DNA of 64,000 nucleotides, taken from Canis aureus (taxonomy: Eukaryota; Chordata; Mammalia; Carnivora; Canidae). The stretch lies in assembly GCF_053574225.1 (NCBI RefSeq), contig NC_135615.1, forward strand, positions 53,877,520 through 53,941,519, read 5' to 3'. Shown one piece after another: positions 12,110 to 25,220 of the stretch; position 1 is the first letter of the stretch; each line of letters opens with the position of its first letter. The notes under the pieces were generated by a model. The model saw only the letters and a program-made list of their open reading frames with translations. It was not told the origin of the DNA and made no database searches. The translations under genes were made by a program, and so were the position numbers.

Positions 12110-14400
12110 GACTTTTTATCCTTCCTCTCATCCCAGTCTTCTGCATGCTGTACATGAACTTTAGGTAACTGAATATTTCTGGAAGATATTTATGTAAGTT
12201 TGCAAATCACCTGAGCCTTTGAGATCTCACCTGGTAGCTCTAGTTAATGGAGCTCTCAAACTGGCTCAGTCAGGCTCCAGAGGATCTTTAGAGGATGGAG
12301 AAGAGGTCATGAGATGGTGAAATAGAATAGAAAAGCATTTGATCAAGACAGGGAGGAAGGGTGTAGTAAGTGTCCTGTAAAATAAATTTCTGCCCATTTT
12401 AAAACATTAATTGTATTGGGAAAGATTTTTGTAATTTGAAAGTTGCCTTGAAGGTAAGTTTCAGACCTTAGAGAAGGTTTCTGCTGTTGTTTGTCAGCTT
12501 GGTCAGTCAGTTGCTAGTTTCACTTTAGGTCCAGATAAATGATTAGAAAATTTCACCAATTACTCTTTGTACTGAAAAAAAGAAAAAAAATTTGCTCCAA
12601 TGTGATCCTCATTACACCCCAGAAAGTAAGAATTCTTCGTGTGATGAATGTAACCTAAGATTAAAGCTCATTACCTCCATACCAATGCATGTGCACACAC
12701 ATCACACACATACATGTGCACTCACATGTATATACTTAAGGACATGAGTGGCTTCAGAGCAGAAAGCTTCCCTGACAAAGACCAGTGGAAGTGTTGGAAC
12801 TGCATCGAACGCTACATCAGAGCTTAGCAGTCAGAAGGATTGTTTCCTTGCCCTCAGATATTTTGAGTTTCTGGTATGGGTAGAGGAGTGAGAGGTGAAG
12901 AAGCAAGGAGTCCCTCCTTCCTTCTGCCTCTCATGCCATGGACTCCAGTGGTCTGAGCATGGCAAGAGTCTGTCCTAGATGCCCCCCCCCACCGCCGACT
13001 GGGAGCCCACTTGTGGAGATGATGGGCGGGACAATTCTAGGCTGCTCCAGGCACCTCCTGACCTACCCCTCATCCTCCTCCATCATTTCTGCTCACCATC
13101 CTCCTTCTTTTGGTGATTATTTAGCAGACTTCTTGCCTTAGGAGTATTTTGACACATTCCAGGAAACATGGGCCTTTCATCTGTTTGACTTTTTGAGATG
13201 TTTTGGGCAAGCTCTGAGTCTGCTGTCTGCTTTCTTTTACCCCCTCCTCTAACTCATCATTTTCAATTTATTTTTTTAAGTTTGAGCTCATATTGCATTT
13301 AATGTTAACATTTAGATAAAAACTCTCACAACATTTCATATTTTTATCTGAGCTTTTCCTGGGTCTGAACACCAGTCAGTTAAACTTAGTAACATTTATG
13401 AAATGCTTTGTTCTAGGGTCTTTGCTGGGTGCTTTGGTGTCAAACATACTATAAAACAACAGTCAGGTGGAGGGGAAGCAAATGAGAAAATGCTGGACTT
13501 TCTTCCATACACAAACCAGTGTGGGATGAACACTTAAACACATAATTCCTAAAAGACAAATTGGTAACACAGTATATATACATTTTTCTTTGCTCTCAAA
13601 AGTTGCTCTGGTGATCTGGTTATTTGCGTTCCGATCCTGTTAGACACCAAGTGAATATTTTATGAGACCAAAGCCAAAAATGAATGGAAATCACAAAAAT
13701 ATCTTGCCAGGTCTTCACCTTGGATCTCTGAGTGCTTTATCGTATAGTAACAATGTGGATTGAGGCTTCATTTTTAAGCATGTTATTAGATAAATTCACT
13801 AACTTATCTTTACCCCATTAGAAACGTGGACCCTGAGATTTCATATATATTACTCATAGAGAACTATTTTTCCATTAAATACCCACAAAAACCTGGGTGC
13901 GGGAAAGCAAGACCACTGAACATGTAATATAAGCAGGATTTCACATTAAATCAGAGATTGCTTGAGGATGGGTAGGTTGGAAATGGGGAACGGCGGGCTG
14001 GAGCCAAAGGAGAGGCAGGAGAGAAGAGAAATGAGGAGAGGCCTTCCTGGCTATGGAAACAAACCTGAGCCGTGAAACAGAGTCCAGAAGGAATATATAT
14101 CCATTTAACCAGCCCCTGCCCCATGGTCTCTGCCACTCGTCTCTAAATTCCCTTCTCAAAAGTATCCATGTCTTCTTCTGGTGTGAGGCTTCTGTAAGAA
14201 GGTTATTTTTACCTTCTTATTTTTACCCTCCATGAGTCAGTTATTTCACCTTAAGTGACACACACAAGAGTTGCCAGTGCTTTGAAAGGGACACACAACT
14301 CCATGACTGTGAACTTTGCTACCTCTGGGCACCTAACTGACAATCCTTTCCTGATAAGAAATTACCACTGGTAGCTCACATGGCAATTAGAATAGGAGTC
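12110..14400. other. Mostly unique sequence, no gene seen
   Basis: No gene recognised. It contains a CA-rich tract (12686-12736), a C9 run near 12982, and a possible weak antisense L2 fragment about 13385-13480. A 14-base tandem duplication (TTATTTTTACC plus 3) occupies 14203-14230. Confidence 0.45.
12686..12736. repeat. CA-rich simple sequence
   Basis: Interrupted (CA)n/(TG)n run, mixed purine-pyrimidine alternation: tgcacacacatcacacacat and neighbours. Too imperfect to be a highly mutable microsatellite. Confidence 0.7.
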
Positions 14401-14418
14401 GAATAAAAGTAGGAAAGA

Positions 14419-14546
14419 TGGGCAGCCTGGGTGGCTCAGCAGTTTAGCGCTGCCTTCAGTCCAGGGCATGATCCCAGAGACCTGGGATTGAGTCCCACGT
14501 CGGGCCCCTTGCATGGAGCCTGCTTCTCCCTCTGCCTGTGTCTCTG

Positions 14547-14592
<46 letters not shown>

Positions 14593-14624
14593 GAATAAAT
14601 AAGTAAAATCTTTAAAAAAAAGAA
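14419..14624 (+). mobile_element. Young-type SINEC, sense, with (CT)n
   Basis: Head 'gggcagcctgggtggctcag' (14420-14439) is the younger SINEC_Cf-like form. Box B gattgagtcccacgtcggg, a pure (CT) run of about 32 bases (14551-14582), ATGAATAAATAAG and an A-rich tail follow. Imperfect duplications aaaagtaggaaaga/aaaagttggagaca (14405-14418 and 14625-14638) flank it. Confidence 0.93.
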
Positions 14625-14828
14625 AAAGTTGGAGACAGTTTGGGGGCTGGGACTGACTTGTGAGATTCAAGGGTCTGAAAAAGGAGGAAATCTTTGGTGA
14701 TGGACAACAGATATAGATGGGATTTCATCAGGACCTGATTTGCTACTGAGAGAAACAGAAGAATAAGTGATGTACTAGAGAACTGTGATGGTCTGTGATG
14801 CCCTTAAGGCAGCATCCATTCTAAAACA

Positions 14829-14980
14829 TGAAGCCTAGGTTCCAGTGAGGCTTTTCGCCAGCTGTGTCATCCTGGGAAACTCACTTAGCCCTCTAAGCAT
14901 CAGTATCTCCATCCACAAAATAAGAACATCAGCCAAGATCATGTTTTAGGTTCTTTCAACTCCAAAATTTTTTTCTACTT
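14829..14980 (+). mobile_element. MIR fragment, sense
   Basis: 'ccagctgtgtcatcctggga' (14858-14877) followed by 'actcacttagccctctaag' and 'catcagtatctccatcc' is the MIR core in sense. The remainder is degraded. Confidence 0.65.
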
Positions 14981-14989
14981 CTTACCTTT

Positions 14990-17900
14990 TATGTTTTTAG
15001 TACCTTGAGAGGAATAGTTAGAAAACTGTTCACTAAACTGTAAAAACTTGGATTTTCACCAATGATCCTTTCTATGGTAGGGGAGTGCCGAGAGGAAGGG
15101 AGTCCATGTTAACTTTGCAAATCCATTGTCTTATTTGATAATATAATAATTAGGAGAAATAGGCAGGAAATTCCAAATCTGTTACCTCGTTTGGTATTTA
15201 CAACAAGGAGAAATGGGCAGAAAAGCTACCATATTTACCAGTGACATTAAACTCAGAGTTTAAATGAATTTTTTGCAGAGCTGCCTAATCAAAAGGGCTG
15301 GAACTAGATTTCAGGTCTCCAGAACCCTGGGTTTGGGTACTGGTTGCATACTTGCCTATACTTTTTTGCATGATCTTTCCAGAAATGTCCAGAAACACAG
15401 GGGAGCTGCCTGAGTTGTGACATCCCCAAATGATGTCAGAAGAAGGACTCAGCTTCTCACATCATCTACACTTTTCTTTGGTCAGCCTGTAACTGTCTTT
15501 TAGCCAGTGGCCTCCCAAATAGGATGCAGACACCCCAGGCAGGCACAAATGATGTTTTAGGGTACAGAGGGTGAAATATTAAGAAAAATTCTATTACATT
15601 CCTTTTGTGTCACTCTTACAATTTATTTTTGTGTATTTTATAAGATTTATTAGCACAAATCATCATCATAAATAGCACATGTGATACAATTCATAAATGG
15701 GGCCATATGTTTTACTGATTAAATCCATGATTAAAATATTTGGAGACTGTATTTTAGAAAACAGAAGGAAGGGTATATAGGATGAAGGAAGCCATATGGC
15801 CGTTCATAGGGGTCCCTCTTTTTCTCCTCCCTTCTAATGACTTTGGCTGGGAGGTGGGCAGGGGTGTAGTAAGGGGCAGGTTCAATCAGAATCTTGAAGA
15901 AAATCCAGAAAAGTAGACTAACGAATGGAACTGCTCTGGCCGAACTGGGGCAGCTGGTCACATGCTCCCCACCAGCACAAAGATCTCTGTCTCTCTCACA
16001 CACTACAGCCCTTTGTCCGTCAGAATCCACAGTTCCGTTCAGCTGTTCTTGCTGTCACTTGCCTCCTGTCTTTCTAGTCTGGTAGGCAATAAATGTCAAG
16101 CCTAACTTCACAAGCCTTTAAAAGAAACAGTTGAGAGGGAGAAAAATATATGTCCAGATCAATGAGCCTCTGGGTCTCTTCTAATGGGAAAACAAAGTCC
16201 AACCTACCCAGAGAAGAGGACTTGGGAATTTTGACATTCTTTATACTTAGAAAGGAGTTGACAACTGATTGCTCATGTTCTCCAAAGATCCTTACACTCT
16301 GCTGGGAAGATGATAAAATAGGGAGGGAATGCTCTGAGGAGGAAGAAGACTGGTGCCTTTCACCTTTGGGTGAGTGTCCCTAGGATTATTGAATCGTTAA
16401 TGTAGGAAAAAGAGGAATGGCATGTCATGTTAAATAACTAAATGAGCAACTCTTACTATAATGGCAAGCAAGAGGCCATCTCTTAGGGCCCATATTTGGG
16501 ACTGTGTCGAGGGGAAAGAGAGCTGTAGGTGGGGTGGAATGGTGCCTTTATGTATAAAAGAAAAAAATACAGCACCGAAGGAGTCCACCCGAGGATCAAG
16601 GTCACAAGTGTGCCTATGGCACGAAACTGCTCTCTGCACTCATTGTTGTCTGTAGACGGTAAAGGCACCATGTCATTGTTCCGGCATTTTATTGCCAGCA
16701 GGGACCGCAGACACTGTCTCACGACAGCTTGGTGGGTATGACAGGCTGGCTGGGACGGAATCTGGAGCTTTCCAAGTCTGAGCTTTCTGTCTTTAAAGTG
16801 AGTAGCGCTTACTCTGTCTGAGGGGGTCAGGGGAGGCCAGGTCTTTCGCTTCTTGGTGTTTCTGTCACTATGTTCCTTGGACAGACTCAATTTCCTTTTA
16901 TAGAGAAAATCCATTTGTGAGAGAATTCTGAGAACATTCCTTTCTCCTTGGGGACGCAGTCTGATTAAAGAGGTAAGACACTAGTGTGAAATTATCAATA
17001 TAAAGCAACATGTGAACCAAGACACAGCAAGTGGTAATTTCCATAAGCACCATTACGTTCCTTGAGGACAGGAGAAAGCTCTCTCACCTTGCAGGTAAAT
17101 AAAGGAGCAAAGGAAGTCCTCATGGCCGCTGTCTGGTAGCCTCCTCTGCTTTCCTTCATTCTGCTGGCCATCTTTGGCTCCAGGGCCTGGATCCCAGAGG
17201 CCTAGAAATGAGACGAGTGGGATAGAGTTCATAGCTTAGCAGTGGCGGGAAGCTGTAGCTTCTAAGTCTCCCTTCCCAGCTTAGAGCCTGCACCGGGCAT
17301 TCATCAGTGGCCTGTACGGAGTCGCAGAGGGAGGGACAGAGGCAAGGGAACATGGCAAACACAAAAACTGGCGACATGTGTTGATGAAGAGAACCAAATA
17401 CTGACCGTCACAAATGATCATTATTGTTGTGTTATTTAAATAAAAATGAGGTTGGTTAACAAGCAGCCATGCCTAGCAGAAGGAGACGAATGCTGTTCTC
17501 TTCCTTAATAAATCCGCTGCCGTAGTGAGAGTGGTTCAGAATAAACTATTTAGAATAATTCTCTTCCATGTTCTTCTGGTAAGGAGATTTGAAAAAGCCA
17601 ACCTTAACAATCACTGTGGTGGCAGTCTAACTAAAATACCACAATACATGGTATAATAAAAATCATGTTTTTTTTTTTTTCTTTTCTTAGACTTTGTATG
17701 TACATGCTCTTCCAAAAGTGTGAAGGTCTTATAACTGGGGGGGAAAAAAAAAGACTGAAAACACCAAAACTTTCCAAACTTTATACTGTCTGAAAATCTG
17801 AGACACGGAACTTATTCCTACTACACCGTGGGTTTTTACATTAACATAGCCTAAGTCAACTAGAATTCTGAGAACTTGAAAAACAATGAGAAGTAGTCAG

Positions 17901-18240
17901 TTGCTTGTTGTTATGTTACCTTGTTTGGCTCTGATTGTAGACATTTATGAAGGTTTCATTATTACCTCCCCCACCTTTTTCTTTTTGCTGGATTAGATTA
18001 GATGAGACTATAGATTCCATTTCTGTTCCTTTTTAATGTTTATCTTCAAATTTTTTTTGTACACACACTTAACTATAAAATGTCATCAAAGTCTGAATTT
18101 TATTTATCCTTACCTTCCTCCCAAATCAAGCAAGAAACTTGTCTACTAAACAACTTCTACTTACTACCCTTGATTTTATTATCATTAGTAGTAATAGTAG
18201 TTACTAAAGTCTTTTTTAACAGTTAACTATACTAACGGTT
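14990..18240. other. Unique sequence, no supported gene
   Basis: About 3.2 kb without a recognised mobile element. The longest open frame is 143 codons on the minus strand (16483-16914) and resembles no family I know. Splice-donor-like sites occur after 16368 (gtgagtg) and 16971 (gtaagac). The segment 16885-16971 between an AG and the latter is closed in all three plus frames, so if transcribed it would be non-coding. Confidence 0.45.
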
Positions 18241-18244
18241 CCAA

Positions 18245-18760
18245 TCAATATAGCTTTGTGACAGATTGTTCTAAAACTCAGTGACATAAAGAACCAAATT
18301 CAGTATTATGCTCATGGAAGGAATGAGTTAGGAATTGGAGCAGGGCAAATTAGAGACAGCGTGTCATTGTTTCACACTGCTTAAAGCCTCCTTTGAAAAT
18401 CTGGCTGTTGGCTGGGGGCCTCAGTTTCTCCCTTTGTTTTCTTTTCCATGTGGCTTCTCCATGTAGGCTAGTTTGGGCTTCCCCACAACATGGTAGCTGG
18501 GTTCCCAGGGCAAGTCCCCAAGAGAGAGGTTAGCCATGCAGAAGCCCTGTCACCTACCCTCAGAAGTCACACATTGCCACTTTCACTGTGTCCTGCTCAT
18601 TAGGCAGCCACAAAGTCTCCTCAGCTTCAAGGGCAGGGACAATAGACTCAGTCTCTCGGTGGAGGTGTGGCAGGGTTCTCCAATAGCAAGGGCCCGAAGT
18701 GTTGCTATGACCATACTTGAAAGATGCAGTCTGTCCCACTCACATATTTTGTGAATTTCC
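18245..18760 (-). mobile_element. ERVL-MaLR (MLT1-type) solo LTR, antisense
   Basis: Reverse-oriented LTR signatures in order: 'ttctaaaactcagtgac' (18269-18285), 'gcctcagtttctccc' (18418-18432), 'ccacaacatggtagctggg' (18483-18501), 'tcagaagtcacacattg' (18560-18576). On the minus strand these make the MLT1 order ending near 'cactgagttttagaa'. No internal retroviral sequence is present. Divergence is high. Confidence 0.7.
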
Positions 18761-18954
18761 ACCGGTGTCTTTATTCTTTACATTTCATGTCTGTCTCCTG
18801 GGTTTCTTTTTCTGTGATTAGTAGTTTATCAGCAACACTTACAAATATTGGGTCAAATGTTTTAGACTTTTGTTGATAATAAAATTTACATTGGCAATAT
18901 TTTCATTAGCACTTTGAAAATATCATCCTATTGCTTTTTCTCCCCCTCTTACAG

Positions 18955-19820
18955 TACTTTTTATTGTAGTAAAATACACTTAACATAAAATTTAGTATGT
19001 TAATCATGTTTAAGTGTACAGTTCGGTGGTATTAAGTACATTTAAATTGTTGTGTGACCATCACCACCATCCAGTTCCAGAATGCTAGAACTCTACCCAT
19101 TAAATAACAACTTCCAATCACCTTTCCCACAGCCACTGACAATCACCATTCTACTTTCTGTGTCTATGATTTTAACTATTGGAAGTATCTCATGTAAGTG
19201 GAATCACATAGTACTTGCCCTTTTTGTGACTGGCTTATTTCACTTAGTATAACATCCTCAAGATTCATCCATGTTTATCATGTATCAGAATTTCCTTCCT
19301 TTTTTTTCCCTTCCTTTTTAAGACTAAATAATATTCTATTGTATGCATTTATCACATTGCGTTTATCCATTGAGGGATGCCTGGATTATTTCCATTTTTT
19401 CAGTATTGTAAATAATGCTACTGTGAACACAGATGTATAAATATCTCTTTGAGACCCTGCTTTCAATTTTTTTAAACTTTATTTCTTTACATTTTTATTT
19501 ATTTTTTTTTAGAGAGAGAGAGAGAAAGCACATGAGCAGGGGGGAAGGGCAGAGTGAGAGGGCAAGAATCTCAAACAGACTCCCCACTGAGTGCAGAGCC
19601 CAACATGGGGCCCAATGTGGGGCTCGATCTCACGACCCTGAGATCATAACCTGAGCCAAAATCAAGAGTCAGGCGCTTAACTGACTGAGCCTCCTAGGAG
19701 CCCCATCAGTTTTTTGAATACATACTCAGAAGTGGAATTGCTAGACCATATGGTAAATTTGTTTAGGAACTGCTATACTCTTTTCTACAGAGGCTGTACC
19801 ATTACATTTCTGCAGAGTGG
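18955..19820 (-). mobile_element. Old L1 3' region, antisense, split by an older SINE
   Basis: Reverse-oriented L1M features: 'ttaagtgtacagttcggtgg' (19010-19029), 'ccatcaccaccatccagttc' (19058-19077), 'cataacatcctcaagattcatcc'-like block (19246-19273), and 'agaagtggaattgctagacc' (19729-19748). A SINE at 19474-19704 interrupts it. Confidence 0.8.
19474..19704 (-). mobile_element. Older SINEC subtype inserted in L1
   Basis: Antisense older carnivore SINE with 'agactccccactgagtgcag' (19577-19596), two adjacent GGGGCCC/TGGGGCTC box B-side copies, and a TGACTGAGCC head. Flanking tcaattttt/tcagttttt is a plausible degraded duplication. It is longer and more diverged than the young SINECs nearby. 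Confidence 0.85.
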
Positions 19821-20079
19821 GAATACTTCCCCTGGAAGTTGGCAAGCCTTTTACAGGCCAGGTTTCCAAAATAGTTGAATAGACATATTCTATCAGGGCC
19901 ATTGTTGTCTGAGTGGAGAGAGAGAGACTTATCATTTTTCTGTATCCAGTCTTCCCAGAATCCGTCTATCCCATTGCTTCTAAACATCTATTGTTGCTGA
20001 TAGAAATCTGCTTTTATTCTGATTGTCATCTATCTTCTCTATCTGGTAACATGGTACTTTTTTTTTTTTCCTCATTATA

Positions 20080-20480
20080 CTTGACATAAAATATCAAGTC
20101 AATTTTTGGGTCTGTATTTATTTATCTCAGTCTTATGCATACACTTTAAATCTGAAAAAGCAAGTATTTTTTTAATTCTGGATAATATCTTTTGCCATTT
20201 CCCTATTGAGTATTGTTCTTCTGTCATCCTTTATCTATTCCCTTTTCCTGGGGCCTCCGTTGGATATATTGTATCCCCTATATCTCTCAAGCACTTTTAC
20301 ATTTTTAAATCTATTTTTTCTCTCTGTACTGTTCTGTGGATCAGTTCCTTAGAACTATGCTTTAATTTACTAATTCTCTGTTTGACTGTCTCTAGTATCT
20401 TAAGGAAGAGGTGTTCTCACTTTCTTCGAGCATCCTTTGTATACTAATTTTAAGCTCATGTTCAGATGGCCATACTGTCT
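20080..20480. mobile_element. Possible old L1-derived segment
   Basis: The pyrimidine-rich stretch with 'atttactaattctctgtttg' (20365-20384) resembles a segment common in long L1M 3' regions. The match rests on one block, so a unique sequence is nearly as likely. Confidence 0.35.
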
Positions 20481-21895
20481 TTGTCTCTTTGTCCTTAGGT
20501 AAACTCATCTCCTAACTGCTAACTTTGTTGGCATCTGTAGTCAGTCCTCTTACATATAGAATGTCTGTCGGCAGGCTCATCTCAAGCAGCCATATATATT
20601 TTCTTCTTCCCTTTTGACAACCCTCCAGCACTGACTATAGGTTTTGTGGTTGACTCTGCTCTTTTCCTCAAGACTCAGAATTCAGATTCAGGCCTGCTCT
20701 TGGATATCCGGGGTACAAGGCTGGAAAATATTGAAAATAATTGTACCTCCGATCCCTAAGCTGGTAAACAGCTCAGTGCAGTTGCTGGCATGGAGGCTCC
20801 ATTTCTCCATCCTGTCTCCCCATGCACATGGCATACTAGAAGCTTTATCTGAAGATAATGCCAGCAAATAGTGTTATTTTAGTCTCCTTTACAGGAGAGG
20901 CCAATCCACCCCAGCCTCTGATTTTAGGAGGTAAGCTGGGCTTCAGTTTTATATCCCTCAGCCTTACATAAAACAGTTTTAATTTCCAGTGTCCCCCAAG
21001 CATCAAAATCCACAGTGCCCTCTGCCAATCCAGACCTAGAGCACCCAAGGTCCCCAGACCAATGTCTCTCAACTTCAACTGATGATTCACCTCATCTTTT
21101 CACTACTTAATGGATGTCCCTCTTCTGTTGTTTGAAAATGTCTGTCTTATTTTTTAAATCATACCCATGTGTTTTAAATTTTTTCCCTCTTTTAAAAAAT
21201 CTGCCATTGTTAGATGTATGGAAGATTTGGGGTGTTTAAAATTGTAAATTTGCAATGCTGTCCTAACTGGAAATATGAATTTCTCTTCATTACTCTGTCC
21301 TAATTCATTAAATAACACTTAAGATAATACAAGTATTAAAGCAGAGAAGAAAGGATGAAGGTTGTATAAGCAGTATAAAGCCCAACATCTCACTTACTCT
21401 TTTGTAATAGCTGAGGTAGAAAAAAAATTGCACAGCATTCTTTACATTAATTGGAGAATTATATAATTTGTGTTGCATGCCCAGGAGAGCCCAATGACAT
21501 GATGAGAGTCCTGTCTCACTAGTTCTTCTTTGGGGGACACTCACTTTGGTAGTAGGCATTTTCCTATATAGCAAATGGTTTTAATCTTTATACTGTACTT
21601 AGGGGTATTCTATTTCTATGGCCTTCCTATTGTAAATTATATAAGCAGAATAGGCAAAATGGCAGAGAATGAGTATATTCTTAGGTGCTGACAGGAAAAT
21701 TTTTCTCAATGTAGGAAATACTGAATATTCAGAGTTTTCTCTCCTATTTCTTTAAAACTCAGTGGAAAGCCAGTACTATGCATTGTTGCTTAGTATGAAA
21801 ATGAGGTCCTATTTTTTTCAATTTTTAAATGATACATAAATGGAATTTTAAGAAATCAGATGATTAAACAACTTGTAGATTGAAAGTGTCTCTCT
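20481..21895. other. Unique sequence, no gene seen
   Basis: No repeat family or gene recognised. Open frames of 75-88 codons occur on both strands without recognisable similarity. Confidence 0.45.
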
Positions 21896-21899
21896 CACC

Positions 21900-22220
21900 C
21901 CAAGCAGCTTTTCTTCTCTTCAGAAGCCACACTTTTTTCCACATAAATAAATGTATGGCATCCACATTTCTATACCTGCTTTTCACTTCTTAACCATATA
22001 CCTGGAGATTTTTTTCAGTATCAACATACATAGATTGACTTTTTTAATAGCTGGAGAGCATTCTAAGAGTGTACTGTAATTTAATCTGTCCCTTATTTAT
22101 AGGAATTTAGGCTTTTTCTAGACTTTTGCTACTGCAAATCATTATGCAGTGAATATCCTTATAGATACGGTTTTGCTCACTAATGCTAATTTATTGAGAA
22201 ATGTTGAGCCAAACTGCTCT
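21900..22220 (-). mobile_element. Old L1 3' fragment, antisense
   Basis: 'tagctggagagcattctaag' (22049-22068), 'tttaggctttttctag' and 'ttttgctactgcaaatcatt' (22122-22141) follow the antisense L1 '...atggctgagtagtattcc... cttttgctattacaaacaat' order, but strongly diverged. Confidence 0.5.
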
Positions 22221-22224
22221 CCAC

Positions 22225-23120
22225 TGAGGTTACATCAAAATAAATCTTTAAAAACAAATGTACCATTTTCCTAAACTGAAAACACTTAAAATTTAGCACG
22301 TTTATTTCAGTCTACAATTCTATATCCACATTCAAGTTTGTAGCTGACCATACTTTTTTACATGAGGGCAATTTATGATTGGTAGTTAGATATTTTGCAA
22401 ACAACTTATTTTATTAAAAAAATAAAATATTGTTCAAACTTGCACATTTTGATGACAAATTTTGGGGAAATGATCAGAAATAGGATTAATCTTTGGAATA
22501 CATTTGTCTTATACTTTGGGTACTTAGCCAGTCCCTGGTCTCATTGTCTATTTTTATGTTTATATATTTTAGAACTTTAAATATATTATGCAGACAGGAC
22601 AGTTACTTGACAAAAATGTTTCCACTTTGGGAAGGCTCAGAATGCCTTCATCACTCACACCCCTTTTTGGAGGATCCCTTCTCCACATAATCCCTGTCAT
22701 CCTGGTCTCAGCTGTTTTCATGGAGGCTGAACACTAACCTAGGTGAGGTGGGACAGTATCCTGTGAAGACTCTTGAATCAGCAGCTCCACCAACAGCAGT
22801 GTCCTAATCAGGTCCTCACTCAGGAAGGTCAAATGAAGGACTCTCATAGGAGTCATCAAGAGTAGCAGGTAACTCTAAAAACAGAGGAGATAAGTCTCTG
22901 GGCAATGGAGAGGGTAGCATCAGCTAAGGCTGATGGGAGCTAGTCATAGGGTCACTGGGGCTCTGACATCTGAATAACTCTTTAGTCCCTGTTGGCCCAG
23001 CTGGGCAGCTCAAGGTTTTTTCCTATTGTCCTTTAATGTACTCAGTAAATAAAGTAACTTAAACATAACTTATGCTACTTGCAGCCTGAAAAGAACTGAC
23101 ACAATACTCTTAGCAAATAG
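22225..23120. other. Unique sequence, no gene seen
   Basis: No recognised repeat or gene. An AT-rich first half gives way to a more GC-balanced second half from about 22600. Confidence 0.45.
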
Positions 23121-23124
23121 TAAA

Positions 23125-23800
23125 ACAGGAACATGTTTGTTTAGTCATTTAACAAATGGCAGCTGTAGGCCTGGGATGTACAAGGTGCTGGGGATCCAGT
23201 GATCAAGACAGGACAAAGGTATCCGCTATCATGGAAATTAGGCTTTTATGGGAAAGGCAGTAAAAAAATGAGTAAAAAAATGTAGCCGAGTGGTAAGTGC
23301 TATGCAAAGAAGTAGAAGGTGGTGATGGGACAGTAACCTAGTGAATGTTTTTGGAATCGAGAGATCAGATAAATCTCCTTGAAGAAGTTACCCCTAAGCT
23401 GAGACCCAAATGACAAGAGCAGTTCATTTGACAGCGAGGGGAAGAGAGACCAGCTAACAGAAAAGCCCTAAGGTAATAGTGTATATATTAGAGAAACAGA
23501 ATGACAGTGCAGTAGGGGAGAAGCTTTTGTAACAGGAGGTTGGAAAGGCAGGTTGGGATTAGATCACGTACAGCTTTGCATGCCCCAGTAATAATATTCT
23601 AACTTGATGAGAAGCCATGTGAAGATTATAACTGGGGGGCCGATACGGTATGATGCATGTTTTTAAAAGTTCACTCTGTGGTGCATTACTAAGGGGATGG
23701 TAATAGTGAAGGCAGCTACCACAGTAATTTTGATGCAAAATGATGGCATCTTAGGGTAGAGTGGATGCGCTGTAGGTGGAGAAATATTTAGAATCTGGAA
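23125..23800 (-). mobile_element. L2 (LINE-2), antisense 3' part
   Basis: It runs from a reversed tail (tcatttaacaaatggcagc, 23145-23163) through 'aaggtgctggggatccagtg' (23182-23201), 'gtggtaagtgctatgcaaag' (23290-23309), and 'cagctttgcatgccccagta' (23571-23590) to 'ttaaaagttcactctgtgg' (23663-23681). This matches the L2 3' UTR and the decayed C-terminal reverse-transcriptase region. Confidence 0.78.
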
Positions 23801-25200
23801 TGTGCTTCATATGAGAGAATCTTTAAGACCTGCTGATAGATTAGCTGAGGGGGATGAGTCATGAATGAAAAAAAATTAGGAGAAAATGCACATTAAACTC
23901 TAAGTTTTCCTAAGCATTTTAAATGAAAGAATGTTATTTTCTTTTTCCACTTCCTCACCAAGTCCCATTGAGAACTCAGTAGCAAATGGATTGAACCCAC
24001 TGTTAAGCACTATTTTCCTAGTCTTAGCTTTCTGAATCACAAAGAAAAGATTCTATTAGTTGAGTATGTTGCAGTTTAGAAAGCACTTTATCATGTCTCA
24101 GGTATCTGGAAAATTTCTATTCTGTATAACTTATATCCCATGGACTCCAAAGTGGTAGAAGTGGAACTGGTGAAGGCAGAGAGTTGGTTCCTAAAGGTCT
24201 AGGGCAAATCTGGGGGCATTTCCATAACTAAGATAATATGAGTTCCTCTACTCTCTCATATTGCACTATATTGGATTAATTGTGTTATCTCTCCTCCCGT
24301 ATCCTGTGAGGACAATATAGGACAAGGCCCAAGTGCATTTGTTCACCACATTTATATGTATTTGGTGGCGTTGAATGAGTAAGCAAACATGCAGATGAAT
24401 GAATGAATGAATGAATGAATGAATAAGTAAGTAAATAAATGAATCCTGATACCTATCCCTTGGTTGGCTCTTATAACATAAGTTCTCTAACACTGTCTTT
24501 TGGCTCATCTAAGATTGGCTCTTTGCCACAAATAGCTTTTTCGGCTACTGGTTCTAGGTCTGGGTTTCTATATAGTTCACCCATTTTCAGACCCTCCCTT
24601 TTATTTAACTGCTCTACTCTTTTCTGCCTACATGATAGTAGATTACTATATAGGATGGACATCCCCATAGAATGTTTGAAAATCCTTTTTTAAGATAGGA
24701 GAAAGTTATTTCTCAGAAACTTCTCAGGATAAACTCCCTAAATTCTGTAATCATTGATGTATTGGGGTGGGGAATGTACCAGTCTACTTCTGATGTTATA
24801 TAAGGCTCTACAAAGTCCCTTTAAGCTTCAGAGTTGATCAGAAGCCATTATGTTCTATTTGGGGACCTAGATATCATATTTTAAAATAGCTTCCCACAGA
24901 GCAATTCAGAGGAGAGTACAATGTATCATTTAGGTACCAAATATTGACTATTTCTACAATGAAACAGTACAGAGAGTTCCCTTTATGTTTATCCTTTTAT
25001 TGCAAATTGGCACAACCTGGTCAAAAATTCTCTGTGGTAGAAGGATATCTGCCAATAAATGAGTCTGTTGAAAGGCACACACCAAACCCAGCATCATAGG
25101 CCAACCCTGACCACAGCTGAGTGGTGTGAAGAGGGCTGACAGCCGCATGGTCACCACCCAGGCTGGAGAGCAAGGCAGTGTGAAGTGTTAATGGAAAAAT
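23801..25200. other. Mostly unique sequence with a short tetranucleotide repeat
   Basis: No gene recognised. A weak L2-like tail may precede the (GAAT)n run at 24392-24442. The rest appears unique up to the exon-like segment at 25221. Confidence 0.45.
24392..24442. repeat. (GAAT)n microsatellite
   Basis: About seven GAAT units, then degraded AAGTAAGTAAATAAAT units. TGAATGAATGAA is the normal 3' terminus of L2, so the repeat may have grown from an L2 tail. Confidence 0.85.
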
Positions 25201-25220
25201 CTGACTTTCTTTACTTCCAG

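Noticed and set aside
14419..14624. tRNA-like A and B boxes suggesting tRNA genes
   Set aside because: All occur in SINEC heads with no cloverleaf able to form a mature tRNA and with SINE bodies attached.
16483..16914. 143-codon open frame, minus strand
   Set aside because: Overlaps several open frames on the other strand, has no recognisable domain, and its composition (low complexity in K/R, then Y/S/P) does not suggest a conserved protein.
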